From Pseudomonas sp. Tri1 (GTDB taxonomy: Bacteria > Pseudomonadota > Gammaproteobacteria > Pseudomonadales > Pseudomonadaceae): DNA of 64,000 nt. The notes below the pieces were generated by a model, which saw nothing but the letters and a program-made list of their open reading frames with translations, searched no databases and was not told the DNA's origin. The position numbers were made by a program, and so were the translations under genes. How positions within the stretch are numbered: position 1 is the stretch's first letter; every line of letters begins with the position of its first letter. This document shows positions 55,182-63,846 of the stretch, piece by piece. The DNA lies in the NCBI RefSeq assembly GCF_017968885.1, contig NZ_CP072913.1:1348001-1412000 (forward strand). The letters run 5' to 3'.

Positions 55182-57632
55182 CTATTTGCCCGGCACCAGG
55201 GTCAAGCGCATCTTGCCATACGCCCGATCAAAGTTCTGCGGTTGCAAGGGCAGGTTCTGATATTGCCCCTTGATCCACGGATCGATGCCATTGATGTAGT
55301 TCGGGCTGGCCGGGTTGTCAGACTGGCCGTTGCCTCCCTGGATCATCAACGGTTCGGGCTGGCCGAAGTCCACGATAAAGCGCGTCGCAGGCGCCAGGGT
55401 GCTGGTGAAATCCTGGCCCCAGGCGAACGCCGCGATGTTCAGCGTGGTCGCGTCGCCCCCGGCTGACACCGGGCCGCGCACGATCTGGCCGCTGCTGTTT
55501 TTCCAGGCGTAGTGGTGCAGCTTGCCCCATTGCCAGGCCTTGTGATCTGCGCCCAACTGGCTATCACCGGCGCTGATGGTCGCGGCCAGGCTGCGGGCCA
55601 GGATGACGGCCTTGTCTTCCTTCTGCGGTGTACGCACGTCATCCCAGAACGGGCTGTCTTCGCGACCCAACAGATGATCGGCCTGGGCCGAGTAGGACAA
55701 TTGGCCGTTGGCGACCAGCGCTTTCCACGCCGGGCTGCTCTGCGGGCCCAGCTCGTCGAGGAAAATCTGTTTCATGCTTTCCTGCAGGAACAGCTCGTAG
55801 ATCGCTGCGTCGGCAGAGGTCGGGCTGAGCCGGCCATCGAACGCCATCAAGCGGGTATAAGCCTCGCGGGCCTTGGCCCGGTCAGCCGCCGGCAGGGCTT
55901 CGATCGCCTGTTTGAGCGGTTGGGACATGCCCGGGGCCTCAAAGACTTTCTTGAGCTTGGCCGCGAATGTCGTGGTCTGGTCATATTGCATGGCGGTCAG
56001 GCTGCGGGTGTCGTGCTTGCCCGCGCCAGCCAGTTCGGCCAGGCGCTCGCCACGCTCCGGTGCGCTCCAGGAGTTGGACAACTGCATGCCGTAGCCGTGG
56101 GGAATGACCCTTTGGTTGGCGGTGCCGAGCCAGCCCTGGGCCGGGTCCTGGTCGTAGGGATGCAGCATCGGGTCGGCGTAACCGTCCCAATCGTAGCGAC
56201 CGTCCCAGCCCGGTGACGGCAACAGGCCTTCGCCTTCGCGGCGGTTGGGGTAGCGACCGGTGACTTGCCAGCCGATATGGTTGGCGTCGGCAAATACCAT
56301 GTTCACCGCCATGGCGCGGATTTCCCGGCTGGCATCAGAGGCTTTCTCGACGTTCTGCGCCCGGGACAGGTCGAAGAACGCGTCCAGGGTCTTGTCGTCG
56401 GTAAAGCTTGGGGTCTGCAACGCCAGACCAAAACCGTTGGCCATGGCCGGGCCTTGGGCGCTGTTGAGCAGCGGGCCGTGTCGGGTCTCAAACACCGCTT
56501 CACGAATCGACCGTTGACCCTTGATGAAGTAGGTTTCGTTGCGCACCGTCACCGGCTGCCATTTGCCGTTGACCTCGTAGGACAGGCCATTGCCCTGGCG
56601 GCGGATTTTTTCCAGGAACAGGTCCTGGTTGTCCCCCAGTACGCTGGTCATGCTCCAAGCCACTTTGCCGTTGAAGCCCGCCAGAATCATTGGGATGCCC
56701 GCTACGGAAACCCCGGCCGCCTGGTACTTGGGCGCACGGATCTGTACGGGCGTCCACAGCGACGAGGTATTCAATGGTCCATGGCTGTCGCTGGCCAGCA
56801 GGCTCTTGCCGCTGCGGCTGCGTTGCGCAGCGATGGCCCAGTTGCTCGAAGATGCCTCACTCAACAGGTTCAGTCCGGCCAACTGCTCGGTGGCCTTGCT
56901 GATCTCGTTCAGGCCCGGGACTTGACCGTTGAGCCGGATACCCTGGAGTTTGTCGGCTTCGGCCATGGGCAGTTGCTCGTCCGGATAAGACGGGCTCAGC
57001 CAGGCGAGTTTGTCGTTGGTGACTGTCTGGGCCAGCACCAGGCTGGCGATTTCTTCCGGCAGGTTGGCCGACTGGCTGAAGTTCAGCAGGCAGAACATCA
57101 GCGCCGAGTCTTCCGGTTTCCAGTATTCGGGTTTGTAGCCGGTGGCGGCCAGGTCCGACGGCAACTTGTCGCGGTAGCGGAACAGGTAGGCGTTCACGCC
57201 ACGGGCATAGACTTCGAAGAAGCGCTTGAGCCGTGGCGAGGATGCCTTGTACAGCTCATCGGCGTTTTTCTTCAGGTTGACTGCGCGCATGTAGCGGTCG
57301 ACGTCCAGGCGCTCGGCACCGGACATTTCCGCCAACCGACCCTGGGCCAGCAGGCGCAGGGTCACCATCTGCGTGATGCGATCGCTGGCGTGGACGTAGC
57401 CGAGGGTGAACAGGGCGTCGTGGAAGCTGTTGCTCTCGATCAGCGGCATGCCCATGGCATTGCGTCGAACCGACACGTTCTGGGCCAGCCCCTTGAGTGG
57501 CTGCACGCCGGAAGTGGGCGCAACAGTGTCCTGGGTGTTCCAGGCCTGGCAACCGCTCAAACCGAGCGCACTGGCCACTGCGGCGGCGACGCCGAGCCGG
57601 GGAATGAAAGAAATAGAGGCTGGCGAGGCCAT
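55182..57632 (-). CDS. quiP: Penicillin acylase family protein, QuiP-like AHL acylase
   Basis: An 816-residue Ntn-hydrolase precursor. A lipoprotein-like or signal N-terminus ([19 protein letters not shown]) is followed by the alpha chain, then [20 protein letters not shown], where self-cleavage exposes the Ser nucleophile. [20 protein letters not shown] and [20 protein letters not shown] match P. aeruginosa QuiP, which removes acyl chains from long N-acyl homoserine lactones. Name by similarity; substrate not provable from sequence. Confidence 0.88.
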   Translation of the reverse strand: MASPASISFIPRLGVAAAVASALGLSGCQAWNTQDTVAPTSGVQPLKGLAQNVSVRRNAMGMPLIESNSFHDALFTLGYVHASDRITQMVTLRLLAQGRLAEMSGAERLDVDRYMRAVNLKKNADELYKASSPRLKRFFEVYARGVNAYLFRYRDKLPSDLAATGYKPEYWKPEDSALMFCLLNFSQSANLPEEIASLVLAQTVTNDKLAWLSPSYPDEQLPMAEADKLQGIRLNGQVPGLNEISKATEQLAGLNLLSEASSSNWAIAAQRSRSGKSLLASDSHGPLNTSSLWTPVQIRAPKYQAAGVSVAGIPMILAGFNGKVAWSMTSVLGDNQDLFLEKIRRQGNGLSYEVNGKWQPVTVRNETYFIKGQRSIREAVFETRHGPLLNSAQGPAMANGFGLALQTPSFTDDKTLDAFFDLSRAQNVEKASDASREIRAMAVNMVFADANHIGWQVTGRYPNRREGEGLLPSPGWDGRYDWDGYADPMLHPYDQDPAQGWLGTANQRVIPHGYGMQLSNSWSAPERGERLAELAGAGKHDTRSLTAMQYDQTTTFAAKLKKVFEAPGMSQPLKQAIEALPAADRAKAREAYTRLMAFDGRLSPTSADAAIYELFLQESMKQIFLDELGPQSSPAWKALVANGQLSYSAQADHLLGREDSPFWDDVRTPQKEDKAVILARSLAATISAGDSQLGADHKAWQWGKLHHYAWKNSSGQIVRGPVSAGGDATTLNIAAFAWGQDFTSTLAPATRFIVDFGQPEPLMIQGGNGQSDNPASPNYINGIDPWIKGQYQNLPLQPQNFDRAYGKMRLTLVPGK

Positions 57633-57785
57633 GGCAAAGCTCCTGCGGGAGGGGGTAGCGGCAATAAAGGCGCTACGTTAGTGAGCGGGAGGAGGCGGCG
57701 CAAGCGGGGACGAGGTTATTTGTTGATTTGGCGATCAAAGCCTGGGGGCACAGTTCCGGATAGGGCTTGCCTGTAGGAAGCGGTG

Positions 57786-58388
57786 ATGCTCAAGTACGAA
57801 AACCTAATGACGAGCTGTGGAATAACCGGCATGGAGCTACAGAAAAACGCTGCGCTGATTCTCATCGATCAACAGAAAGGCATTCTTCATCCCAGGCTCG
57901 GCTCTCGCAACAATCCCGAGGCGGAGCTGCGCATGTTGGAATTGCTGGCGCTCTGGCGACATTCGGCGCGACCGGTGATTCACGTCCACCATCTGTCCCG
58001 CTCACCGGACTCGGTGTTCTGGCCAGGGCAGTCGGGCGTGGAGGTTCAACAACGATTCGAGCCGATGGCCGGTGAAGGGCTGATTCACAAGCAAGTGCCT
58101 GATGCGTTTAGTGGTACCCGTCTGGAAGAGAACCTGCGTAAGGCCGGGATCGGGCAATTGGTGATCGTCGGTGTGGCGACGAACAACTCGGTAGAGTCCA
58201 CGGCGCGCACAGCCGGCAATCTGGGATTCGACACCTGGGTGGCCGAGGACGCCTGCTTTACCTTCGACAAGGCCGATTATTTCGGCAATGCCCGCTCGGC
58301 TGCCGAGGTGCATGCCATGTCGCTGGGCAACTTGCATGGGGAGTATGCAACGGTGGTCAGTGTGCGGCGGATTCTGGAGGCGGGCTGA
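57786..58388 (+). CDS. Isochorismatase-fold hydrolase with Ser at the Cys position
   Basis: A 200-residue isochorismatase/cysteine hydrolase-fold protein. The first Asp is in ALILIDQQKGI and the Lys in LIHKQVPDAFSGT. The third catalytic residue, normally Cys in T-N-x-C-V-E-S-T-A-R, is Ser: VATNNSVESTARTAGNLGF. The fold is intact, so it may be an atypical enzyme. AGGAAG lies before ATG 57786; ATG 57831 is a later alternative that would match many homologues better. Confidence 0.82.
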   Translation: MLKYENLMTSCGITGMELQKNAALILIDQQKGILHPRLGSRNNPEAELRMLELLALWRHSARPVIHVHHLSRSPDSVFWPGQSGVEVQQRFEPMAGEGLIHKQVPDAFSGTRLEENLRKAGIGQLVIVGVATNNSVESTARTAGNLGFDTWVAEDACFTFDKADYFGNARSAAEVHAMSLGNLHGEYATVVSVRRILEAG

Positions 58389-58403
58389 TAGAAAGTGCCG
58401 GCC

Positions 58404-58500
58404 TCATCGCGAGCAAGCTCGCTCCCACAGAGGTTTGCGGCGAGACGATATGGGGTGATCGCCGCGGATCAATGTGGGAGCGAGCTTGCTCGCGATGGCG
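58404..58500. repeat. Paired REP element, outward order
   Basis: ATCGCGAGCAAGCTCGCTCC near 58405 and TGTGGGAGCGAGCTTGCTCG at 58473. Confidence 0.82.
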
Positions 58501-58534
58501 GTCTAGCAGGCGAAGAGATTTTCCGCCCGAACCC

Positions 58535-58738
58535 TCAAGCCCCGTGGCATTTCTTGAATTTCTTGCCATTGCCGCATGGGCAAGGGTCGTTGCGGCCGAC
58601 ATCCTTCAGCGCGTTGCGCACTGGCTCCTGGTGAGCGTGGCCGCAGTTCGGGCCATGGACGTGGCCGTGATCATGCTCGTGGTGATGGTCGTGGTCGTGG
58701 TTGCAATCAGGGCCGTGAACGTGAGGTTGTTGGGTCAT
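58535..58738 (-). CDS. Small His-rich SEC-C motif protein
   Basis: A 67-residue protein. Residues 6-36 are packed with His and Asp ([20 protein letters not shown]), a likely metal-binding stretch. The C-terminal part is a SEC-C zinc motif: [19 protein letters not shown]. It could store or deliver zinc, nickel or cobalt, but this is inference. It is just downstream of the LEA lipoprotein gene on the same strand. Confidence 0.82.
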   Translation of the reverse strand: MTQQPHVHGPDCNHDHDHHHEHDHGHVHGPNCGHAHQEPVRNALKDVGRNDPCPCGNGKKFKKCHGA

Positions 58739-58743
58739 CGGGG

Positions 58744-59229
58744 TTACTCCGCAATAAAATCGGCGGCGATTATCACGCCATTGCGCTCCAGGTGCACGTA
58801 GTGAGCGATGAATAATCCGGTTTCCAGCTCACCTTCCAGACGATAGGGAATCTGCTGGCGGGGTTTCTCAAGCAGTTTTACCACCTCCCGTACCTGCGGC
58901 CACAGGTTGGTACGGATAGGCACCTTGAAATAGGCGCTTTGTTTGGGGGGCACGGTAAACCAGTGTTCGTGCTCACCTTCGGTCAGCAGCAGGTCGCCCA
59001 GGTGGATGCGGTAGGTCAGGCCGCGCACGGTCAGGTCGTTGTCGGCAGGGTTGTCGACGCGAAAGTGCAGCATGAACTTCTGCTCCAGCAACCGGGCCCG
59101 CACCACCTCGACCTTGACCAGATGCACTTGTGGCTCAGGGGCTTCTTCACCCCACCAGGACGCGCAGCCGCCGAGCCCGACGAACAGCAGCAGGCAGGTG
59201 ATGCGCAGCAAGAGTGATGGTGGGGTCAT
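58744..59229 (-). CDS. LEA type 2 (WHy-domain) lipoprotein
   Basis: A 161-residue lipoprotein. The lipobox is VGLGGC (Cys 22), followed by a single LEA14/WHy domain: [20 protein letters not shown] and [20 protein letters not shown]. Bacterial members are linked to desiccation or membrane protection, but the role here is not shown. Confidence 0.85.
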   Translation of the reverse strand: MTPPSLLLRITCLLLFVGLGGCASWWGEEAPEPQVHLVKVEVVRARLLEQKFMLHFRVDNPADNDLTVRGLTYRIHLGDLLLTEGEHEHWFTVPPKQSAYFKVPIRTNLWPQVREVVKLLEKPRQQIPYRLEGELETGLFIAHYVHLERNGVIIAADFIAE

Positions 59230-59297
59230 GTCCGTGCCTCTGGTTTATCCCCAGTCTAGCCCGCTGGCAAGCGGACGAGCGTCGGACGATTCCGATA

Positions 59298-59774
59298 TCA
59301 ACGCGTGAAGTAGCCTGCACAGCACTTCTTGAATTTATGCCCGCTGCCGCACGGGCAGCTGTCATTGCGTCCGGTCTTGACCGGCACGGTCGGGTCGATG
59401 AAGTACCAACGCCCGTCATTCTGCACGAACGAGGACTGTTCGCGGTGGCTATGTTCGCCCTGACCGTCGTGCCAACGCGCCGTGAAGGTCACGAAGGCGT
59501 GTTCCGGTTGGCCCCCGAACACTTCGCTGCTCTCTACCTCCAGTCCCAGCCAGGTGCTTTTGGCACTCCACTCGCTGATGGACAGGCGATCGAGGCCGGC
59601 CTGTTGGGCGGGAAGGGTAGTGGCCACTAGATAATCCACCAACCCCAGCACGTAGGCGCTATAGCGCGAGCGCATCAAGGCTTCGGCGCAAGGTGCCGGG
59701 TGACCGTCGTGATAATGGCCGCAGCAGGCGTCCAATGGGTTGCCACTGCCGCAGGGGCAAATGGTTGTGTGCAT
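59298..59774 (-). CDS. YchJ family protein with two SEC-C motifs
   Basis: A 158-residue UPF0225/YchJ protein. SEC-C zinc motifs stand at both ends: [20 protein letters not shown] and [20 protein letters not shown]. Between them is the NTF2-like core ([20 protein letters not shown]). Function unknown. ATG 59774 starts the first SEC-C motif. Confidence 0.88.
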   Translation of the reverse strand: MHTTICPCGSGNPLDACCGHYHDGHPAPCAEALMRSRYSAYVLGLVDYLVATTLPAQQAGLDRLSISEWSAKSTWLGLEVESSEVFGGQPEHAFVTFTARWHDGQGEHSHREQSSFVQNDGRWYFIDPTVPVKTGRNDSCPCGSGHKFKKCCAGYFTR

Positions 59775-59788
59775 ACTTGTGTTCACGG

Positions 59789-60286
59789 CTACCACCAGTA
59801 TTTTCCAAAGTTTTCCGGGTTGGCCCAAAAGCGTGAGTTGAGCCAGTCGGGGACTTGTTTGTATTCAAGCAGATCGTAGGTAAACAGGGTCAGCACCTGC
59901 TCCTCGCGCTGGAATCGCTCGCTCGCTTGCAGGGCCAGGGAGAAAAAGTCCGTCTCCTGCCAGCCGCAGGCGTTGAGATCTGCCAGCACCGCGATACGGC
60001 TGGCATTGAGATTGCGGATGCCACCCAACAGGTTCAGACCGTCGCGCTTGGGCAAATGCTCCAGGCAATCGAGCGCCAGGGCCAGGTCAAAACGTCGCGC
60101 CGCGACGTCCGCCGGCAGCGTGCCGGGGGTGGCATGGACCACTTCGGTGTCAGGGTGCGCCTGCTGGAAGGCTTCGAGTGCGGGAAAGCTGCTGGCACCG
60201 ATCAACAACAGTTTTTGCGGGGCATAGCGATCAAGCACGGCAGCCAGGGCTTGCTGGGGTGTGCGCGAAGAAATGGCAACGGTCAT
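59789..60286 (-). CDS. Hypothetical protein with methyltransferase-like fold
   Basis: A 165-residue protein of a conserved Pseudomonas family (DUF6231-like). The layout resembles a SAM methyltransferase: [19 protein letters not shown], then [19 protein letters not shown]. The glycine-rich SAM loop is not canonical, so activity is uncertain. It lies 14 bases before the YchJ gene on the same strand. Confidence 0.65.
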   Translation of the reverse strand: MTVAISSRTPQQALAAVLDRYAPQKLLLIGASSFPALEAFQQAHPDTEVVHATPGTLPADVAARRFDLALALDCLEHLPKRDGLNLLGGIRNLNASRIAVLADLNACGWQETDFFSLALQASERFQREEQVLTLFTYDLLEYKQVPDWLNSRFWANPENFGKYWW

Positions 60287-60433
60287 CGAAGTTCCTCAGT
60301 CAGAAGCATCACGATAGCCTGCCCGGACAGCATGGCCTAGAGCGGTTTGCGCCTAAACGTGTCGAACTGCCGCAAATACGGGGCGAAATCCAGGATTGCT
60401 TGAGGCTGGCGCAGATCCGAACTCGGGTCTTTA

Positions 60434-60470
60434 CTCCCTTGAATCGGCGCAAAGCCGATCCCTCAAGGAG
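60434..60470 (+). promoter_or_regulatory. RBS-sequestering hairpin before OmpA lipoprotein 1
   Basis: CTCCCTTGA (60434-60442) pairs with TCAAGGAG (60463-60470) with one bulged C. ATCGGC (60443-60448) pairs with GCCGAT (60454-60459), loop GCAAA. The Shine-Dalgarno AAGGAG (60465-60470), 8 bases before ATG 60479, is fully inside the stem. No T run follows, so it is not a terminator. Confidence 0.65.
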
Positions 60471-60478
60471 AAAACCCA

Positions 60479-61174
60479 ATGAGCATAGTTCGGACAGCGT
60501 TACCCCTGGTTCTGCTAACCAGTGTGTTGACTGGTTGCGCAGGTTTGCAGAAAACCGACTGGCCGATCTGTGCGGCCACCGGTGGCGTCGTCGGCGCTGG
60601 ATTGGGCGCCATCGAAAGCAGTTCCTGGATCGGCCCCGGAGCGTTGGTGGCCGGCACTGTGGCGGCGGGTTGGTGCTGGGCTCATGGTGACGGCGACGAA
60701 GATGGCGATGGTGTGCCGGACAGTCGCGACAAGTGCCCAGGCACACCGAAGGGTGTGCAGGTCGATGCCGACGGCTGCCCGCCGCCCGCCCCGGCGCCGG
60801 TGGTTGAAGAACCGGCAGTGGTCAAGGAAGAGACCATCGTGATCCGCGACGTGCACTTTGAGTTCAACAAAGCCACGCTGACCCCGGCTGACAAGGAGAT
60901 TCTGAGCGGCGTTGCGACCCGGCTCAAGCAGGAAACGTCTACTGCGCAACTGCGGGTCACGGGTCATACCGACAGCGTCGGCAGCGATGCCTATAACCAG
61001 AAACTGTCGGAAAAACGGGCCAATTCGGTGGTGCAATACCTGGTCCAGCAAGGTGTGCCTAGCGCCAGCTTCGTCTCGGTGTCCGGCGCCGGTGAGAGCC
61101 AGCCGGTGGCTGACAACAAAACCGCCGATGGTCGCGCGCTGAACCGCCGCACGGAAATCAAGATAAATCGCTGA
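60479..61174 (+). CDS. OmpA-family lipoprotein 1
   Basis: A 231-residue outer-membrane lipoprotein. The lipobox is VLTGCAG (Cys 20). A glycine-zipper hydrophobic part (GGVVGAGLGAIESS) follows, then a calcium-type thrombospondin-like stretch (DGDEDGDGVPDSRDKCPGTP) and a C-terminal OmpA peptidoglycan-binding domain (VTGHTDSVGSDAYNQKLSEK and RALNRRTEIKI). It would anchor the outer membrane to the cell wall. A paralogue follows immediately; both share the leader motif CGGGTCTTTACTCC. Confidence 0.9.
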   Translation: MSIVRTALPLVLLTSVLTGCAGLQKTDWPICAATGGVVGAGLGAIESSSWIGPGALVAGTVAAGWCWAHGDGDEDGDGVPDSRDKCPGTPKGVQVDADGCPPPAPAPVVEEPAVVKEETIVIRDVHFEFNKATLTPADKEILSGVATRLKQETSTAQLRVTGHTDSVGSDAYNQKLSEKRANSVVQYLVQQGVPSASFVSVSGAGESQPVADNKTADGRALNRRTEIKINR

Positions 61175-61220
61175 AACCCTTGTCATCCGCGGCTTGTACA
61201 GTCGCGGATGCGGGTCTTTA

Positions 61221-61256
61221 CTCCTGTGTGACCGGTATGGGCCGGTGACACAGGAG
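61221..61256 (+). promoter_or_regulatory. RBS-sequestering hairpin before OmpA lipoprotein 2
   Basis: CTCCTGTGT (61221-61229) pairs perfectly with ACACAGGAG (61248-61256). After a G-G mismatch ACCGG pairs with CCGGT, loop TATGGG. AGGAG lies inside the stem, 8 bases before ATG 61265. Stem sequence differs from that of gene 1 but shape and position are the same. Confidence 0.68.
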
Positions 61257-61264
61257 CATTCCCT

Positions 61265-61990
61265 ATGAACGTTCTAATCAGGGCAGCCTTGCCGGTACTG
61301 CTCGCGAGCAGTCTGTTGTCCGGTTGTGCCACTCACAGCGATGGCAGCGCTCCCCTCAATCAACGCACCTGGCCAATCTGCAGCCTGATTGGCGGCCTTG
61401 TCGGCGGCGGGCTGGGAGCCATTGAAAGCAGTGGCTGGGCTGCCGGTGGCGCCGCTCTGGGGCTTTTGGGCGGTGGTTTGGTCTGTTACGCCCAGGATGG
61501 CGATGAAGATGACGACGGTGTGTTCGACCGCCGTGACCGGTGTCCCGACACGCCGGCCAATACCCCGGTCGAGCATCACGGTTGCCCGCTGCCGCAATAC
61601 CCGGCCAGCGCCCCGCCGGTCGAACCTGAAGCGCCGGCCACTGAAGTGATCACCCTCAACGATGCCGGCAAGGTGCTGTTCGATTTCGACAAGTCCGATC
61701 TCACCGCCGCTGCGCGAAGCCAACTCGATGGACTAATGGGCAAATTGAGCCATGCCAATGTCGTCAGCATTCGCGTGGTAGGCCACACCGACAGCGTCGG
61801 TACCGACGCCTATAATCAGGGGTTGTCCGAGCGGCGCGCCAGCAGCGTCGTAGAGTATCTGCTGACCCAGGGGCTGGCCCCGGACAAGCTCACCAGCGAA
61901 GGCAAGGGTGAAAGTGAGCCGGTGGCCGATAATGAGACTGACGAAGGGCGGGCGCAGAACCGTCGGGTCGAGCTGCATATCCAGCGTTGA
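61265..61990 (+). CDS. OmpA-family lipoprotein 2
   Basis: A 241-residue paralogue of the preceding gene with the same plan: lipobox LLSGCAT (Cys 22), glycine zipper (GGLVGGGLGAIESSGWAAGG), acidic calcium-type stretch (DGDEDDDGVFDRRDRCPDTP), proline linker and OmpA domain (VVGHTDSVGTDAYNQGLSER, DEGRAQNRRVELHIQR). Tandem duplication is likely. Confidence 0.9.
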   Translation: MNVLIRAALPVLLASSLLSGCATHSDGSAPLNQRTWPICSLIGGLVGGGLGAIESSGWAAGGAALGLLGGGLVCYAQDGDEDDDGVFDRRDRCPDTPANTPVEHHGCPLPQYPASAPPVEPEAPATEVITLNDAGKVLFDFDKSDLTAAARSQLDGLMGKLSHANVVSIRVVGHTDSVGTDAYNQGLSERRASSVVEYLLTQGLAPDKLTSEGKGESEPVADNETDEGRAQNRRVELHIQR

Positions 61991-62134
61991 GCCCTGAGCC
62001 AGAGCCGTCGGGTCGCGAGGAGGGCGGTTCGACGGTCGCTGGCCGGTGCTAAATTAAATTTTCCTCGCCCTCTGGCTTATCCTGCGCGCAAGCCGTTACT
62101 GTGCGGCCAAAGAATAATACTCATCGGGGGGCGT

Positions 62135-62407
62135 ATGAAGGTGTTTTGGGGGCTGGGGCGTTTACTGACCCTACTGTTCTGGTTGGTGGTGCTGGTCAAC
62201 CTGATCCTACCGTTCGTCCATCCACTGCATCTGCTGGTCAACTTTGCCGCAGCGCTGCTACTGGCGGTGCATTTGCTGGAGCTGTTGTTGTTCAGGGCCA
62301 GTTTTCGTGGCCGCCCTTCGCCTGGCCGCGATCGCCTGCGAGTGCTGCTGTTTGGCATCTTCCATCTGCAAACCATCCCGACCGCGCCAGAGGCTTCTCA
62401 TGCGTAA
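62135..62407 (+). CDS. DUF1145 small membrane protein
   Basis: A 90-residue inner-membrane protein with two hydrophobic segments (LLTLLFWLVVLVNLILPFVH and LLVNFAAALLLAVHLLELLL). Matches the DUF1145 family, function unknown. A GGGGGG-type purine run precedes ATG 62135. It overlaps the collagen-like gene by 8 bases. Confidence 0.8.
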   Translation: MKVFWGLGRLLTLLFWLVVLVNLILPFVHPLHLLVNFAAALLLAVHLLELLLFRASFRGRPSPGRDRLRVLLFGIFHLQTIPTAPEASHA

Positions 62408-63158
62408 ATTGTGTCTGCTCGTCGCATTCGTCTGCCCATGGGCTTCGGCTCAAGTGCTCCAGGTAGAAAGCCACTCGCTCATGCGCCTGCCCAATACCAC
62501 CAGTACCTTGACCCTGGAACGGCTGGATGTGGCCGATTACGGCACCTTGCTGGTGCCTTCCAATGTCACTGAGTTGTCCATTGGCCAACTGCACCTGGGG
62601 CGCGAGGCGCGGATCGCCATCGTGCCGGCGCAACAGGCCCTGGAAATGAAAGTCGCCCAGGCTGAATTGGCCGACGGCAGCCAGATCACTTCCCGGGGCG
62701 CGCCGGGCACCTATACCAAGGCGGCCCGGCCGGGGCGCAATCTCAACCTGCGTTTCAGTGCCTTGAACGCGCCGCTGTTGTCGGTGGATGCCCGCGGCGG
62801 TACCGGTGCGCCGGGTTTCGTCGGCCTGGACGGCGCCAATGGCAAGGCTCCGGGTTGCACCTGGGGTTCGGCCGGCCGCGGTGCTGACGGCAGTAATGGC
62901 AGCGATGGGCAGCCTGGGGCCGCCGGTGCGCTGGTGCGCCTCGAAGTACCCCGTGCGTATCCCGCCGAACAGATCAAGGTGGTGGTGGACGGTGGTGCGG
63001 GTGGTGCGGCGGGGCCCGGTGGCAAACCGGGGGCCGGGGGCAAGGCCAAGGGCTGTCTCGTCTATACGGCCGACGGCGGCAAGAGCGGTCGGCCTGGCGC
63101 CGCCGGCCAGCCGGGGCCTGCCGGCGCGGCGGGGGCGGTGACGGTGCAGCGGTTCTAA
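62400..63158 (+). CDS. Collagen-like secreted protein
   Basis: A 252-residue exported protein. Signal peptide MRKLCLLVAFVCPWASA. The first 130 residues are beta-rich. From about residue 131 there are Gly-rich segments with imperfect G-x-y triplets (GTGAPGFVGLDGANGKAPG, GAGGAAGPGGKPGAGGK, GRPGAAGQPGPAGAAG), split by one non-collagen strand segment (ALVRLEVPRAYPAEQIKVVV). Two Cys in matching positions (APGCTWG and AKGCLVY) may form a disulphide. Translationally coupled to the DUF1145 gene. Role not recognised; surface or matrix protein is a guess. Confidence 0.75.
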   Translation: MRKLCLLVAFVCPWASAQVLQVESHSLMRLPNTTSTLTLERLDVADYGTLLVPSNVTELSIGQLHLGREARIAIVPAQQALEMKVAQAELADGSQITSRGAPGTYTKAARPGRNLNLRFSALNAPLLSVDARGGTGAPGFVGLDGANGKAPGCTWGSAGRGADGSNGSDGQPGAAGALVRLEVPRAYPAEQIKVVVDGGAGGAAGPGGKPGAGGKAKGCLVYTADGGKSGRPGAAGQPGPAGAAGAVTVQRF

Positions 63159-63176
63159 GTGTTTGACGGAGCCTGA

Positions 63177-63267
63177 TGTGGGAGCGAGCTTGCTCGCGAT
63201 TGCGGTTTGTCAGTCATATAAAGGCTGAATTGATCCACCGCTATCGCGAGCAAGCTCGCTCCCACAG
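63177..63267. repeat. Paired REP element
   Basis: TGTGGGAGCGAGCTTGCTCG at 63177 and the reverse complement ending CTCGCTCCCACAG at 63267, between convergent genes. Confidence 0.85.
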
Positions 63268-63282
63268 GGCCTTGTGCAACTT

Positions 63283-63747
63283 TTAGAACATCGGCCGCGC
63301 AGCGCCAATGGCCACCACCAGTAAGCCGATCAACAGATTGATCCCCACCAGTTTGCGAATCTTCCCCAGCACCGCCGCACCCGCCGGCCAGTCCTGGGCC
63401 GTCACCGCACTACGCAAGGCCGGCAACTGTAGCCCCTGGATACGGATAAACAGCGCGGTCATCACCACATACAAGCCCATCATGACCTGCACATAACGCG
63501 GCGCGGTTTCGAAACCGGCAAAGCGCACGTGGATCAGGCCGACACCGCTGATCGGCAAAAGCACTACCGCCACCCAGACCCAAACGAAAAAACGCTGAAA
63601 CACTTCTAGCCACAACTTGAGTCGGGCAGGGCCTTCAAGGGCCGTCATAGCGGCGGGGCGCAGGACCACCCAGGCGAAGAACATGCCGCCGACCCAAACC
63701 AGGGCCGCCAGCAAGTGCAGGGTGTAGACGAGGGCAAAGGGTGTCAT
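63283..63747 (-). CDS. CopD-like integral membrane protein
   Basis: A 154-residue protein with four hydrophobic helices (LVYTLHLLAALVWVGGMFFA, VWVAVVLLPISGVGLIHVRF, VMMGLYVVMTALFIRIQGL, LVGINLLIGLLVVAIGAA). The first helix has HLLAALVWVGGMFF typical of the CopD domain, where His may bind haem or copper. No CopC partner is nearby, so copper transport is not implied. Confidence 0.8.
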   Translation of the reverse strand: MTPFALVYTLHLLAALVWVGGMFFAWVVLRPAAMTALEGPARLKLWLEVFQRFFVWVWVAVVLLPISGVGLIHVRFAGFETAPRYVQVMMGLYVVMTALFIRIQGLQLPALRSAVTAQDWPAGAAVLGKIRKLVGINLLIGLLVVAIGAARPMF

Positions 63748-63808
63748 TGAGTTACTCCGTTCTGCGCAGGATTCATTAGCGGGGTATGATAGCCGCCGAT
63801 CCGAACCA

Positions 63809-63824
63809 CTGAAAATTTATCCAG
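63809..63824 (+). promoter_or_regulatory. Candidate LexA box of dinG
   Basis: CTGAAAATTTATCCAG fits CTG-N10-CAG, 22 bases before the dinG ATG. It is a weaker match than the recA and dinB boxes because the right half is CCAG and not ACAG. E. coli dinG is SOS-controlled, which supports the assignment. Confidence 0.55.
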
Positions 63825-63846
63825 CGTTTTTAGCGCCCGACCATTC

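Noticed and set aside
60434..60470. Hairpin before OmpA lipoprotein 1 as a transcription terminator
   Set aside because: No T run follows the stem and the Shine-Dalgarno lies in its 3-prime arm.
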